Shown: positions 8,879 through 17,567 of the stretch, in pieces
How positions within the stretch are numbered: position 1 is the first letter of the stretch
Layout of the letters: every line of letters starts with the position of its first letter
Assembly: GCA_942492925.1 (NCBI GenBank)
Contig: OW818641.1
Location: forward strand, 868,001-932,000
Length of the DNA stretch: 64,000 nucleotides
Source of the DNA: QZKY01 sp942492925
GTDB taxonomy: Bacteria; Pseudomonadota; Gammaproteobacteria; Burkholderiales; Burkholderiaceae_D
Direction: 5' to 3'
Position numbers and translations under genes: made by a program
Notes under the pieces: model-generated
What the model was told of the DNA's origin: nothing
Databases searched by the model: none
Seen by the model: only the letters and a program-made list of their open reading frames with translations

Positions 8879-9268
8879 TCAAGCCGTACCATCCTGAATC
8901 AGCTCCACCATGTAACCGTCCGGGTCCCGGACAAAGGCGATGACGGTCGCGCCCCCTTTCACCGGCCCGGCTTCGCGCGTGACATTGCCGCCTTTGGTTT
9001 TGATGTCCTCGCAGGTCTTGTAGGCGTCTGCCACCCCAATGGCCAAGTGTCCGTAAGCCTTGCCCATGTCGTATTGGGCAATGCCGTAGTTGTACGTGAG
9101 TTCCAGTTCCGCGTGCTCCGGATTGGTGCCGTAGCCGAGATACGCCAGCGTGTACTGATATTCCGGATTGTCTTTCGTGCGCAGCAATGTCATGCCCAGC
9201 ACGCGGGTGTAAAAGTCGATGGAACGTTGCAGGTCGCCGACGCGCAGCATGGTATGCAGAATTCTCAT
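8879..9268 (-). CDS. gloA: Lactoylglutathione lyase (glyoxalase I)
   Basis: Isomerises the methylglyoxal-glutathione hemithioacetal to S-D-lactoylglutathione. It has 129 residues and the two-module glyoxalase fold. Metal ligands are visible as His5 (MRILH), the Glu of AELELTYNYG, the His of YGHLAIGV and the Glu of DPDGYMVELIQ. Such short forms are usually nickel-type enzymes. It is the last gene of the glyQ-led minus-strand operon, 13 bases after ygjP. Confidence 0.95.
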   Translation of the reverse strand: MRILHTMLRVGDLQRSIDFYTRVLGMTLLRTKDNPEYQYTLAYLGYGTNPEHAELELTYNYGIAQYDMGKAYGHLAIGVADAYKTCEDIKTKGGNVTREAGPVKGGATVIAFVRDPDGYMVELIQDGTA

Positions 9269-9281
9269 GGCAGTTCCTTCT

Positions 9282-10139
9282 TTATGGTTGGGACAGGGCG
9301 CGAGGCGAGTACTGTTTCAGGGCGTGCTCAGCCGCCTGATACTCCGGGAAGGCGGATTGTACTGTGTCCCAGAAACGGGCGCTGTGATTCATTTCCCGCA
9401 AGTGCGAGAGTTCATGCACGACCACATAGTCAAGCAAATGCATGGGGAGATGGATCAGGCGCCAGTTCAGTCTGAGCGCGCCGCCTCCCGTACAGGATCC
9501 CCATTGGGTCGTGGCACTGGACAGGGCAAACGAGCGATACGTGACGCCGATTTTCTGCGCGAAATGCGGCAAGCGCTCTGAGAAAACCCGTCGGGCCTCT
9601 TGTTGCAACCAGCGCTCCATGGCGGTTTTCAAGGCATCTTCGCGAGGGTTGGGGCGTAGCGAGACCATGACGGTGCCGGTGGGCGCATCCAGCGTGACAG
9701 TGGCGACTGTGGCATCGTGACGAACGCGCACCGTGACGGGTGCGCCCAGAAAATTGATGGTCACGCCATCGCGCAGCGGCTCCAGCGGTTTTCGTTGGGC
9801 GAGCAGCTTGCGTTGATCGTCGAGTTTTTTGATGATCCAGCGCTGCTTTTCGCACACCGCCGCTTCGATTTCCGCAATCGTGACCCATCGCGGCGCGGTG
9901 ATGCGCAAACCTTCTTCTTCGATCAAAAAACCGATGGAACGCCGCTTCGAGCGGCGCAAGCGGTATTCGATGACGTGTGGGCCAGCCAGGACACGGCGTT
10001 GCAGCGGTGGTTTAGCCGGATTGTCCGGTAAGGCAGGGGCAATGCGACCTGAAGAAAAAAAAGGGAGGAGCGTGGGCTCCAGATCAAACAAACTCAGTTG
10101 CAGCGGGGATTGCAGAAATTGTCGTCGCTTATTTGGCAT
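9282..10139 (-). CDS. YgjP-type (DUF45/WLM-like) zinc metallopeptidase
   Basis: A predicted zinc hydrolase of 285 residues. The motif HELSHLREMNHSARFWDTV gives HExxH at 242-246 with a third His downstream, as in YgjP/SprT-related proteins. Upstream, a beta-rich region begins RRVLAGPHVIEYRLRRSKRRSIGF, the usual YgjP start. The first 60 residues or so (LQSPLQLSLFDLEPTLLPFF) are a longer lead than in E. coli YgjP and look disordered. The start overlaps the plsC stop by 11 bases. The biological substrate of the family is unknown. Confidence 0.85.
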   Translation of the reverse strand: MPNKRRQFLQSPLQLSLFDLEPTLLPFFSSGRIAPALPDNPAKPPLQRRVLAGPHVIEYRLRRSKRRSIGFLIEEEGLRITAPRWVTIAEIEAAVCEKQRWIIKKLDDQRKLLAQRKPLEPLRDGVTINFLGAPVTVRVRHDATVATVTLDAPTGTVMVSLRPNPREDALKTAMERWLQQEARRVFSERLPHFAQKIGVTYRSFALSSATTQWGSCTGGGALRLNWRLIHLPMHLLDYVVVHELSHLREMNHSARFWDTVQSAFPEYQAAEHALKQYSPRALSQP

Positions 10140-10875
10140 AGGCCTGAGGAGAAATGACGCGCATTTCCGATTCTATCCAGTTTTCAACCATTTGCATCAA
10201 TTCTTCGTGCGTGTGGCCCTCGGGTGAAATGGGTTTGCCGATGGAAACCGTGACCAGCCCCGGCTTTTTGATGAAGGAACCAGGCGGCCAACATGCGCCG
10301 GAATTGAGCGCCACCGGCACAATCACCGCGCCAGCGGAAAGTGCCAAGCGCGTACCGCCGCCCTTGTATTCGCCTTGCTCACCGACGGGGGTGCGAGTCC
10401 CTTCCGGGAACATGGCGATCCACAGATTGTCGGACAAACGGTTCTTGCCTTCGGTGATGACGTGCCGGAAGGCGCGCACCCCCTGGCTGCGATCGATCGG
10501 AATCATTTTTAATTGCGCCAACCCCCAGCCAAAAAAAGGAATGCGCATCAATTCCTGCTTGAGTACGTAAACGATAGGTTCCGGCATCTTGGCGAGCAAA
10601 AAAATCGTTTCCCACGCCGATTGGTGCTTGCATAGCAGGATGGCGGCCGAGCCAACCGGCAGATTCTCCGCGCCCTTGATCTGATAGCGAATGCCGCACA
10701 CCACTTTCGCGAGCCAGATGATGAAGACGTTCCAGCGCGTCAGCCAGTAATATTTTTTGCGATAGGAAAGCAGCGGCGAGGCGAGAAAACCCAAGGTAAC
10801 CAACACCGGAGTGATGATGACCATGATCGACGTGAAAAGAAGCGAGCGCAAAAACAAAAAGGCTTGAGTGATCAT
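10129..10875 (-). CDS. plsC: 1-acyl-sn-glycerol-3-phosphate acyltransferase
   Basis: Acylates lysophosphatidic acid to phosphatidic acid at the inner membrane. The product has 248 residues. An N-terminal membrane segment (LFTSIMVIITPVLVTLGFLA) precedes acyltransferase motif I as KHQSAWETIF, where the usual HxxxxD acid is Glu (HQSAWE), and motif III FPEGTRTP. The start at 10875 (MITQAFLFLRSLLF) is chosen because an upstream ATG at 10935 would run into gmhB; the ribosome site is weak in either case. It lies between gmhB and ygjP in the operon. Confidence 0.9.
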   Translation of the reverse strand: MITQAFLFLRSLLFTSIMVIITPVLVTLGFLASPLLSYRKKYYWLTRWNVFIIWLAKVVCGIRYQIKGAENLPVGSAAILLCKHQSAWETIFLLAKMPEPIVYVLKQELMRIPFFGWGLAQLKMIPIDRSQGVRAFRHVITEGKNRLSDNLWIAMFPEGTRTPVGEQGEYKGGGTRLALSAGAVIVPVALNSGACWPPGSFIKKPGLVTVSIGKPISPEGHTHEELMQMVENWIESEMRVISPQAYAK

Positions 10876-10897
10876 GCTTATCTTGCCAGGAGAAAGT

Positions 10898-11464
10898 TCA
10901 CGGAGTGTTTTCGGAGGCCAGCAATGTGTCGACAACCGCAGCCAGGTTTGGATAAATGTTCGTGCCAGGGGGCAAGCCGCCGCTGTCCAGCGTGGTTTGG
11001 CCCTTGCCGCTCAAGACCAGATAAGGAATGCAGCCCGACAGATAACTGGCTTGCAGGTCGCGCAGCGAATCGCCGACTGAAGGAATGCCTTTCAGTTTGA
11101 TGTCGTAGCGTTTGGCGATTTCCTGGAACATGCCGGTGCGCGGCTTGCGGCAATCACAGTTTTCCTGCGCACTGTGTGGACAGAAAAAAATTGCATCGAT
11201 CCTGGCACCGACGGCGAGCGCCGCTGCGTGCATTTTGTGGTGAATGGCGTTCAGGGTGGCCAGATCGAGCAACCCCCGCGCCACGCCAGACTGATTGGTG
11301 GCGATGACGACATGGTAATCCGCCTGGTTCAGTCGGGCGATGGCTTCGAGCGATCCTTCGATCGGCACCCATTCTTCCGGGGATTTAATAAACGATTCCT
11401 GATCGAAATTGATGACACCATCGCGATCCAGGATGATCAGTTTGGTCGGCGAGCGCTCAGCCAT
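10898..11464 (-). CDS. gmhB: D-glycero-beta-D-manno-heptose-1,7-bisphosphate 7-phosphatase
   Basis: HAD-family phosphatase of ADP-heptose synthesis for lipopolysaccharide inner core. It has 188 residues. HAD motif I is LDRDGVINF with nucleophile D13 and acid D15; motif II is ATNQSG; the zinc-binding loop CPHSAQENCDCRKP is characteristic of GmhB. The late motif GDSLRDLQAS supplies Mg ligands. It starts 1 base after the glyS stop, indicating co-translation. The glyQS-gmhB-plsC order is typical of this bacterial group. Confidence 0.94.
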   Translation of the reverse strand: MAERSPTKLIILDRDGVINFDQESFIKSPEEWVPIEGSLEAIARLNQADYHVVIATNQSGVARGLLDLATLNAIHHKMHAAALAVGARIDAIFFCPHSAQENCDCRKPRTGMFQEIAKRYDIKLKGIPSVGDSLRDLQASYLSGCIPYLVLSGKGQTTLDSGGLPPGTNIYPNLAAVVDTLLASENTP

Positions 11465-11465
11465 G

Positions 11466-13550
11466 TCAGTTCGCCAGTCTGGAAATGTCGGCCACGCGGT
11501 TCATCATGTCATGGAGCTCGGTTAACAAGGCCACGCGGTTGTTGCGTAAGTTGTGATCCTCAGCCATGACCATGACGGTATCGAAAAAGGCATCAACATC
11601 TGTACGCAGGTGCGCCAGCGCCTTGAGGGTGCCGGTGTAATCGCCTTGTGCATACATGGTCTCGACTTGCGGTCTCAGGCCGGACATGGCGGCATAGAGA
11701 TTTTGCTCGGGCACTTCTGCCAGTAGCGAGTTCTGGACGTTCCCCGCCGTGATGTTGGCTTTCTTGAGAATGTTGCCGATGCGCTTGTTGGCAGCGGCCA
11801 GTGCCGCCGCTTCCGGTAATTCGGTAAAAGCTTTCACGGCGGTCAGACGCTCGATGAGGTTGTCGAAACGATCCGGATTTTGCGCCAGCACCGCTTCAAT
11901 TTCATCGGGATCGAAACCGCGATCGCGCAGCAAGCCGCGCAAGCGATCCATCATGAAGGCAATCACGCCGTCGGTCGAATCCTTGAAGGTGGCGTTGGCC
12001 GCCAGCACGCGCACGATGGAATGCAGCATCGCGCGCAGCGACAGCGGCAGACGTTTCTCGATCAGAATGCGCAAAATACCCAGCGCATGACGACGCAGCG
12101 CGAACGGGTCGCGATCGCCGGTTGGTTGCAGGCCGATCCCCCAGATGCCGACCAAGGCTTCCAGCTTGTCGGCCAGCGCGATAATGGTGCCGGTTGTCGT
12201 GCTAGGCAATTTGTCGCCGGCAAAGCGCGGCATGTAATGTTCGGTGGCGGCCATGGCGACTTCTTCGTGTTCGCCGTCGTGGCGCGCATAGTACGCCCCC
12301 ATGATGCCTTGCAGTTCCGGAAATTCGCCGACCATTTCGGTTAGCAAGTCAGCTTTGGCCAGACGCGCTGCGCGTTCCACCAGCGCTTTATCGGCGCCCA
12401 TCATTTCGGCAATGTCCGTCGCGAGAATGCGCACGCGGGCCATGCGCTGGGCGAGCGTGCCCAGCTTGTTGTGGTAAACGACGTTCGCGAGACCCGGGAT
12501 GCGGTCTTCCAGTTTTTTCTTTTTGTCTTGCTCGAAGAAGAAGCGTGCATCAGAAAGGCGCGGACGGATCACGCGTTCATTGCCGCTGATGATGCGTTGC
12601 GGACTGACCGTTTCCACGTTTGAGACAATCAGGAAACGCGAGCGCAGCCGCCCGGCGTTGTCGGTGAGCGCGAAATATTTCTGGTTGGTCTGCATCGTCA
12701 GAATCAGACATTCCTGCGGCACATCGAGAAATTCATTCTCGAAATTGCATTCGTAAATGACTGGCCATTCCACCAGTGCCGTGACTTCATCCAGCAAGGC
12801 ATCGGGCATCAGCACGCGGTCATTTCTGGCTTTGGATTGCAGCATCGCGCGGATGCGTTCCTTGCGGGCTGCGGCGCCGGGAATGACTTTGCCTTGTGCT
12901 TCGAGCGCGTCGGCGTAAGCCGTTGCGTCGTGAATGGCGATCTCGTTTTGGGAAAGGAAGCGGTGTCCCAGCGTGGTGCGGCCGGAGGAGAGGCCGAGGA
13001 TGGAAACGGGTACGACGTCCTTGCCGTACAAGGCAATCAGTTTGTGTGCCGGACGCACGAATTCGACCGTGACGCCGTCCGGGCGCTGATATGTCATTTG
13101 CTTGGGAACCGGCAGTTCGCCAACGGCTTTTTCCAGTGCCGCTTGCAAGCCGACGGCCAGCGTGGAACCGGGGGCCGTGTGTGTGTAAAAGAAAGTTTCC
13201 GTCTTGCCGTCCAGTGCGGCGGTCATGTCTTTCACGCCAATATCGGGAAAACCGAGTGCGGCCAATTTTTTCTGGAGCGGTGCCGTCGGGTTGCCGTTGG
13301 CATCGAGTGCGACCGAAACCGGCAAGACTTTCACGCGAATGGGTTTGTCCGGCGATGTGTGCGCAACTTGCGTGATGGTCAGGGCCAGCCGCCGTGGCGT
13401 GGCATACATCGTCATGACGGAACCGTCTGATAGAAAATCGCGTTCCTTCAGGACGTTAAAAATGGTCGAGGCAAAAGCGTCGCTCAGGCGCGTCAACGCT
13501 TTCGGCGGCAGTTCTTCGGTCAGGAGTTCTACAAGTAAGGTCTGGTTCAT
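11466..13550 (-). CDS. glyS: Glycyl-tRNA synthetase beta subunit
   Basis: Beta chain of the alpha2-beta2 glycyl-tRNA synthetase. It has 694 residues and starts MNQTLLVELLTEELPPKAL, the invariant beta-subunit opening; further upstream codons are rejected because they do not resemble the family. An HD-like domain occurs in the middle (NVVYHNKLGTLAQRMARV), and the C-terminal anticodon-binding-like domain ends FFDTVMVMAEDHNLRNNRVALL. It follows glyQ by 76 bases and is followed at once by gmhB. Confidence 0.97.
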   Translation of the reverse strand: MNQTLLVELLTEELPPKALTRLSDAFASTIFNVLKERDFLSDGSVMTMYATPRRLALTITQVAHTSPDKPIRVKVLPVSVALDANGNPTAPLQKKLAALGFPDIGVKDMTAALDGKTETFFYTHTAPGSTLAVGLQAALEKAVGELPVPKQMTYQRPDGVTVEFVRPAHKLIALYGKDVVPVSILGLSSGRTTLGHRFLSQNEIAIHDATAYADALEAQGKVIPGAAARKERIRAMLQSKARNDRVLMPDALLDEVTALVEWPVIYECNFENEFLDVPQECLILTMQTNQKYFALTDNAGRLRSRFLIVSNVETVSPQRIISGNERVIRPRLSDARFFFEQDKKKKLEDRIPGLANVVYHNKLGTLAQRMARVRILATDIAEMMGADKALVERAARLAKADLLTEMVGEFPELQGIMGAYYARHDGEHEEVAMAATEHYMPRFAGDKLPSTTTGTIIALADKLEALVGIWGIGLQPTGDRDPFALRRHALGILRILIEKRLPLSLRAMLHSIVRVLAANATFKDSTDGVIAFMMDRLRGLLRDRGFDPDEIEAVLAQNPDRFDNLIERLTAVKAFTELPEAAALAAANKRIGNILKKANITAGNVQNSLLAEVPEQNLYAAMSGLRPQVETMYAQGDYTGTLKALAHLRTDVDAFFDTVMVMAEDHNLRNNRVALLTELHDMMNRVADISRLAN

Positions 13551-13626
13551 GTTGCCGTCAATCCCGCCAGGGCGAGGATTCAATTTATGTGGACGAATAT
13601 GTCGGAAAATCTCATCTGCAATCGGT

Positions 13627-14538
13627 TCAGGCGGCCTTGCGGCCATCGCCTGCCATCGGGAAGCCCAGCTTCTTGCGCGATTCGTAATACGCTTGTGCGA
13701 CCGCGCGCGACAGATTGCGAATGCGGCCGATGTAAGCGGCGCGCTCCGTGACCGAAATGGCGTTGCGGGCATCGAGCAGGTTGAATGTGTGCGCGGCTTT
13801 CAAAATCATTTCATAAGCCGGGATCGTCAATTCCAGTTCCATCAGGCGCTTGGCTTCGGATTCGTAATTGCCAAACAGCGAGAATAGAAATTGGGTGTTC
13901 GCGCCTTCAAAGTTATACGCGGATTGTTCCACTTCGTTTTGATGGAACACATCGCCGTAGGTCAGCGATTTTTTCACGCCACGATCTTTGCGTTCGGTCC
14001 AGACCAAGTCGTAAACATTCTCCACGCCCTGCAGGTACATGGCCAAGCGTTCCAGACCGTACGTGATTTCGCCGAGAATCGGATTGCAATCCAAGCCGCC
14101 GACTTGCTGAAAATAGGTGAATTGGGTGACTTCCATACCATTGAGCCACACTTCCCAGCCCAGGCCCCAGGCGCCGAGCGTCGGGTTTTCCCAGTCGTCT
14201 TCCACGAATCGGACATCGTTTTGCTTCAAATCCAGGCCTAGCGCTTCCAGCGAGCCGAGATAGATGTCGAGAATGTTTTCCGGGGAGGGTTTCAGCACGA
14301 CCTGAAACTGGTAGTAGTGCTGCATGCGGTTGGGGTTTTCGCCATAGCGGCCATCCTTGGGGCGGCGCGAGGGTTGCACATAGGCGGCCCGCCAGGGTTC
14401 CGGGCCGATCGCACGCAGGAAGGTGCCGGTATGTGAGGTACCGGCGCCGACTTCCATGTCGTAGGGTTGCAGGATGGCGCAACCTTGTTTATCCCAGTAA
14501 TTCTGTAAGGTCAGGATGACTTGCTGAAAAGTGAGCAT
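13627..14538 (-). CDS. glyQ: Glycyl-tRNA synthetase alpha subunit
   Basis: Catalytic alpha chain (class II core) of the tetrameric glycyl-tRNA synthetase, 303 residues. Signatures include MLTFQQVILTLQNYWDKQGC at the start, ILQPYDMEVGAGTSHTGTFL and RRPKDGRYGENPNRMQHYYQ. The ATG at 14538 is chosen over one 18 bases upstream because AGGAGG lies 7 bases before it. It is the first gene of the operon that continues through gloA; the 141 bases upstream contain the likely promoter. Confidence 0.97.
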   Translation of the reverse strand: MLTFQQVILTLQNYWDKQGCAILQPYDMEVGAGTSHTGTFLRAIGPEPWRAAYVQPSRRPKDGRYGENPNRMQHYYQFQVVLKPSPENILDIYLGSLEALGLDLKQNDVRFVEDDWENPTLGAWGLGWEVWLNGMEVTQFTYFQQVGGLDCNPILGEITYGLERLAMYLQGVENVYDLVWTERKDRGVKKSLTYGDVFHQNEVEQSAYNFEGANTQFLFSLFGNYESEAKRLMELELTIPAYEMILKAAHTFNLLDARNAISVTERAAYIGRIRNLSRAVAQAYYESRKKLGFPMAGDGRKAA

Positions 14539-14679
14539 TTTGGTTTCCTCCTGCATAAGGCGCGGCTGGCCGCTGGCAGGGTTGTTTCATAAATCACGGA
14601 TTTTAGCGTTTTTTCGTTCCTTCCGGCACTTTATTCGATTCTTCCCGATACGTGGCGCCGGTTTGTGTGCTCCAGAGAA

Positions 14680-17067
14680 TTACCCGTGGTTCTGGGGTTG
14701 AATCTGGCCGTAAGAGGCGATCGCTGATCCCCCGCCTCGCTTGGCGTGGTACATCGCTTCATCGGCATGCGCGAGCAATACATGGTCTGTATGGCCGTGA
14801 TTCGGGTAGACCGCAATGCCGATGCTGGCTGAAATCTGAATCGTGTGTCCATCCAGCAGATAGGGTTCTCGAATCGCAGACAGTATTTTTTCTGCGACCA
14901 TCTTCGCATCGCTTTCCGTTTCGAGGCCGGAGAGCAGGATGACGAATTCATCGCCGCCGACCCTGGCGGCGGTATCGGATTCGCGGATGTTATCCATCAT
15001 GCGGTAGGCGACTTCCTTGAGTAGCAAGTCGCCAATGCCATGCCCCAGGTTGTCGTTGACCGGCTTGAATTTGTCGAGGTCGACGAACAGCACTGCCAGA
15101 CGCGAACGATTCCGACGACAAGTGGCGATGGCTTGCTGCAAGCGGTCATTGAAAAGTGCCCGATTCGGCAAGTCGGTCAAGGGGTCGAAGTGTGCCAGGT
15201 GCTGGATACGTTGTTCAGTGGCTTTGCGTTCGCTGATGTCGGAAAAAGCGCTGACGTAATTGGTGATGTCGCCACGCGCGTTGCGCACCACATTGACGGA
15301 AAGCCAGGCGACATACAATTCGCCGGTCTTGCGGCGATTGACATTTTCTCCCGACCATTTCCCGCGGGTTTTGAGCGATTGCCACATGCCCGCGAACAGT
15401 TCGGGGCGTTCCACCCCATCGGACAACATGGAGGGATTCTGGCCAATCACTTCTTCCGGCGCGTAGCCGGTGATCGCGGTGAAAGCCGGGTTGACCGAGA
15501 CGATGCGGTTGTCTGCGTCGGTGACGACGACGGCTTCACCCATGGTTTCGAAAACGGTTGCTGCCAGATGGAGTGATTCATTTCTCTTGTGACGTTCGGT
15601 AATGTCAGACAGTGTGCCGATCATGCGCGAAGGTTTGCCGGTTGCATCGCGATTGACGACCATGCCGCGAACCAGCATCCATCGCCAGTCGCCAGCCTTG
15701 TTTTTCTTTCGGCATTCGACGACGAATTCGGGTGACGTTCCCTCCAGATAGGCGCGCACCGCGTTCAGGAATGTCGGACGATCCTCGGGGTGAATGTTTT
15801 GGACGTGACGATGCCAGTCGAGCGTCTGCATTTCATGCTCGTCGTAACCCAGCAGACGTTTGAATCGCGGGCCAACGAAAAGAGCGTTGGTGGTGATGTT
15901 CCAGTCCCACACGCCCTCACGAGCACCTTCCAGCGCGAATTTCCAGCGGTACTCGCTTTCCGTTAGTTCGGTGTTCATGTCCTGCGCGAGCTTGAAGGCG
16001 CGTTCCCGACCGTGGATGAGCAATTGAATGACGAAAGCCATCAGCCCGCTACTGATGATGCCGGCAATCAGGATGATATCGGCCTCGGTGGACGCATGTT
16101 CCGTTTCCATTTCGGGGCGGCTGGAGAGCTTCATGGTCCATGTGTGACCGGCAACCTCAACTTGTTGGATGGTGACAAGCTGACGGCTGCGTGGCGCCTC
16201 TGTCGCGCTGACGGGAACCGTCCCGGTCAGGCGGGCGTGTTCGACTGCCTGATCGCCATCGTAAAGAACGATCTCAATTTTGTTTTTGAGCGATTCGGGA
16301 AAACCGTTGAGCACACTGTTGACATCAAATGTCGCATGGATCCAGCCAACGAGATTCTTCCGGCGTGCGTCAACGCTTAAGAGAGGCGCATCATGCTTGT
16401 AGATGGGGTGAAACATGACGAACACGGACTGGACATCGTAGGCGATTGTGGGATGTGGTTGCGTGTGCAGACGCGTCAGGACGGGCTGGTTCAGATCGCG
16501 CGCGCGCAACATGGCCTCGCGACACGTCGGATTGGAAGACATGTTGAAGCCCAGAAGCCGCTGACTGATGTCACTCATGGGCTCGCGATAAACGATCGCA
16601 GCCGTGATGTCATGGGGGCCTTCTGGCCAGAGATGATAGTTGCGGAATCCTTCGTTACGGATTTTCGCAATGTGCGTTTTGCGATCTTTCTCGTGGATGA
16701 TTGGAGAAAAGGCGATGGCTTTCACGCCGGGGTATTTTTTCTCCAGTTCAAGCGTCTTGACGTAGCTGTGAAATTCACTTCGCGTGACATCCGACGATGC
16801 AGTAAGCAAGCCAGTCGCGCCGCTCAATATCAGTTTGTAGACCTGTATCCGTCGCTCGATGATCTTCTGGGTTTCTTGAGCGTGGGAATTGAATTCCGCT
16901 TGGAATTGTTGTGCGGCTCGATCTCGATCCTTCTTCCACAGGGATACGGTGACGGCCAGCATGGCGATCAAGACTCCCCAAGGGAGCCACTTGCCGAATA
17001 AAGGCGACAAACGCGCTCCGGGGCTCAGGCGAGCCAACAGGGCGGGGATGTGTTTGCCAGCACTCAT
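14680..17067 (-). CDS. CHASE-PAS-PAS-GGDEF membrane diguanylate cyclase
   Basis: A 795-residue sensor predicted to make cyclic di-GMP. Order: membrane helix about 28-45, periplasmic CHASE domain about 75-300 (YPGVKAIAFSPIIHEKDR), second helix about 328-350, first PAS domain with PAC motif about 375-495 (WDWNITTNALFVGPRFKRLLGYDE), second PAS domain about 500-620 (AVVVTDADNRIVSVNPAFTAITGY) and a GGDEF domain with an intact GGDEF at 704-708. No EAL domain follows. The CHASE ligand is unknown. It is monocistronic, in the same direction as glyQ, with a gene-free 500-base region upstream. Confidence 0.92.
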   Translation of the reverse strand: MSAGKHIPALLARLSPGARLSPLFGKWLPWGVLIAMLAVTVSLWKKDRDRAAQQFQAEFNSHAQETQKIIERRIQVYKLILSGATGLLTASSDVTRSEFHSYVKTLELEKKYPGVKAIAFSPIIHEKDRKTHIAKIRNEGFRNYHLWPEGPHDITAAIVYREPMSDISQRLLGFNMSSNPTCREAMLRARDLNQPVLTRLHTQPHPTIAYDVQSVFVMFHPIYKHDAPLLSVDARRKNLVGWIHATFDVNSVLNGFPESLKNKIEIVLYDGDQAVEHARLTGTVPVSATEAPRSRQLVTIQQVEVAGHTWTMKLSSRPEMETEHASTEADIILIAGIISSGLMAFVIQLLIHGRERAFKLAQDMNTELTESEYRWKFALEGAREGVWDWNITTNALFVGPRFKRLLGYDEHEMQTLDWHRHVQNIHPEDRPTFLNAVRAYLEGTSPEFVVECRKKNKAGDWRWMLVRGMVVNRDATGKPSRMIGTLSDITERHKRNESLHLAATVFETMGEAVVVTDADNRIVSVNPAFTAITGYAPEEVIGQNPSMLSDGVERPELFAGMWQSLKTRGKWSGENVNRRKTGELYVAWLSVNVVRNARGDITNYVSAFSDISERKATEQRIQHLAHFDPLTDLPNRALFNDRLQQAIATCRRNRSRLAVLFVDLDKFKPVNDNLGHGIGDLLLKEVAYRMMDNIRESDTAARVGGDEFVILLSGLETESDAKMVAEKILSAIREPYLLDGHTIQISASIGIAVYPNHGHTDHVLLAHADEAMYHAKRGGGSAIASYGQIQPQNHG

Positions 17068-17567
17068 TATTTTCGGTAGCGATTCTCAATTCATTGGGAT
17101 GCACCGTCGAATGTTCCTCGGACCACAGGCAACCGAGCACACAGGGGCCCAGCAACTATAACATGGCCACATGCGGCCGCGTGCGTGGGACGCTTTCCTT
17201 GCAACAGGGATGAAACAGTTTTTGTGCTAGATCATTTCGAACGTGTTTCGCACGCACTGAGAAAAAGCGGGAGTGCTTGTGCGTGCGTTTTTTGCGCCGC
17301 AAACCATGCTGATACAGGTGCTCCGTGTCATGCGGTACCCCTCCCGTGATATTTGTTGCCATCCTGAAACGGCCAAAGATCGGGGAGGTGGGCCACGATG
17401 GCTGCATGATCCACGAAAAATGGGTGGCGCATGCGCAGAAAATGCCTCAACGCCTAGCGCTTCGTCGTTGAATCTTGCAGGGATCGTCACGGTTCACGAT
17501 GCAATGCTCGAATATAGGCATAAAAAAACCGCCGATGACGGCGGTTTTTTTGTTTGGAGCATGGTCA
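17068..17567. other. Gene-free region upstream of the GGDEF gene
   Basis: About 500 bases between the GGDEF gene and rhlE. Short open frames occur on both strands, but none has a ribosome-binding site or recognisable sequence. The region should hold the GGDEF promoter. Its only clear structure is the rhlE terminator at 17522-17551. Confidence 0.6.
17522..17551 (-). terminator. Rho-independent terminator after rhlE
   Basis: Arms AAAAAAACCGCC (17522-17533) and GGCGGTTTTTTT (17540-17551) form a strong stem with T runs in both directions. It lies 16 bases past the rhlE stop on the minus strand. Confidence 0.9.
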
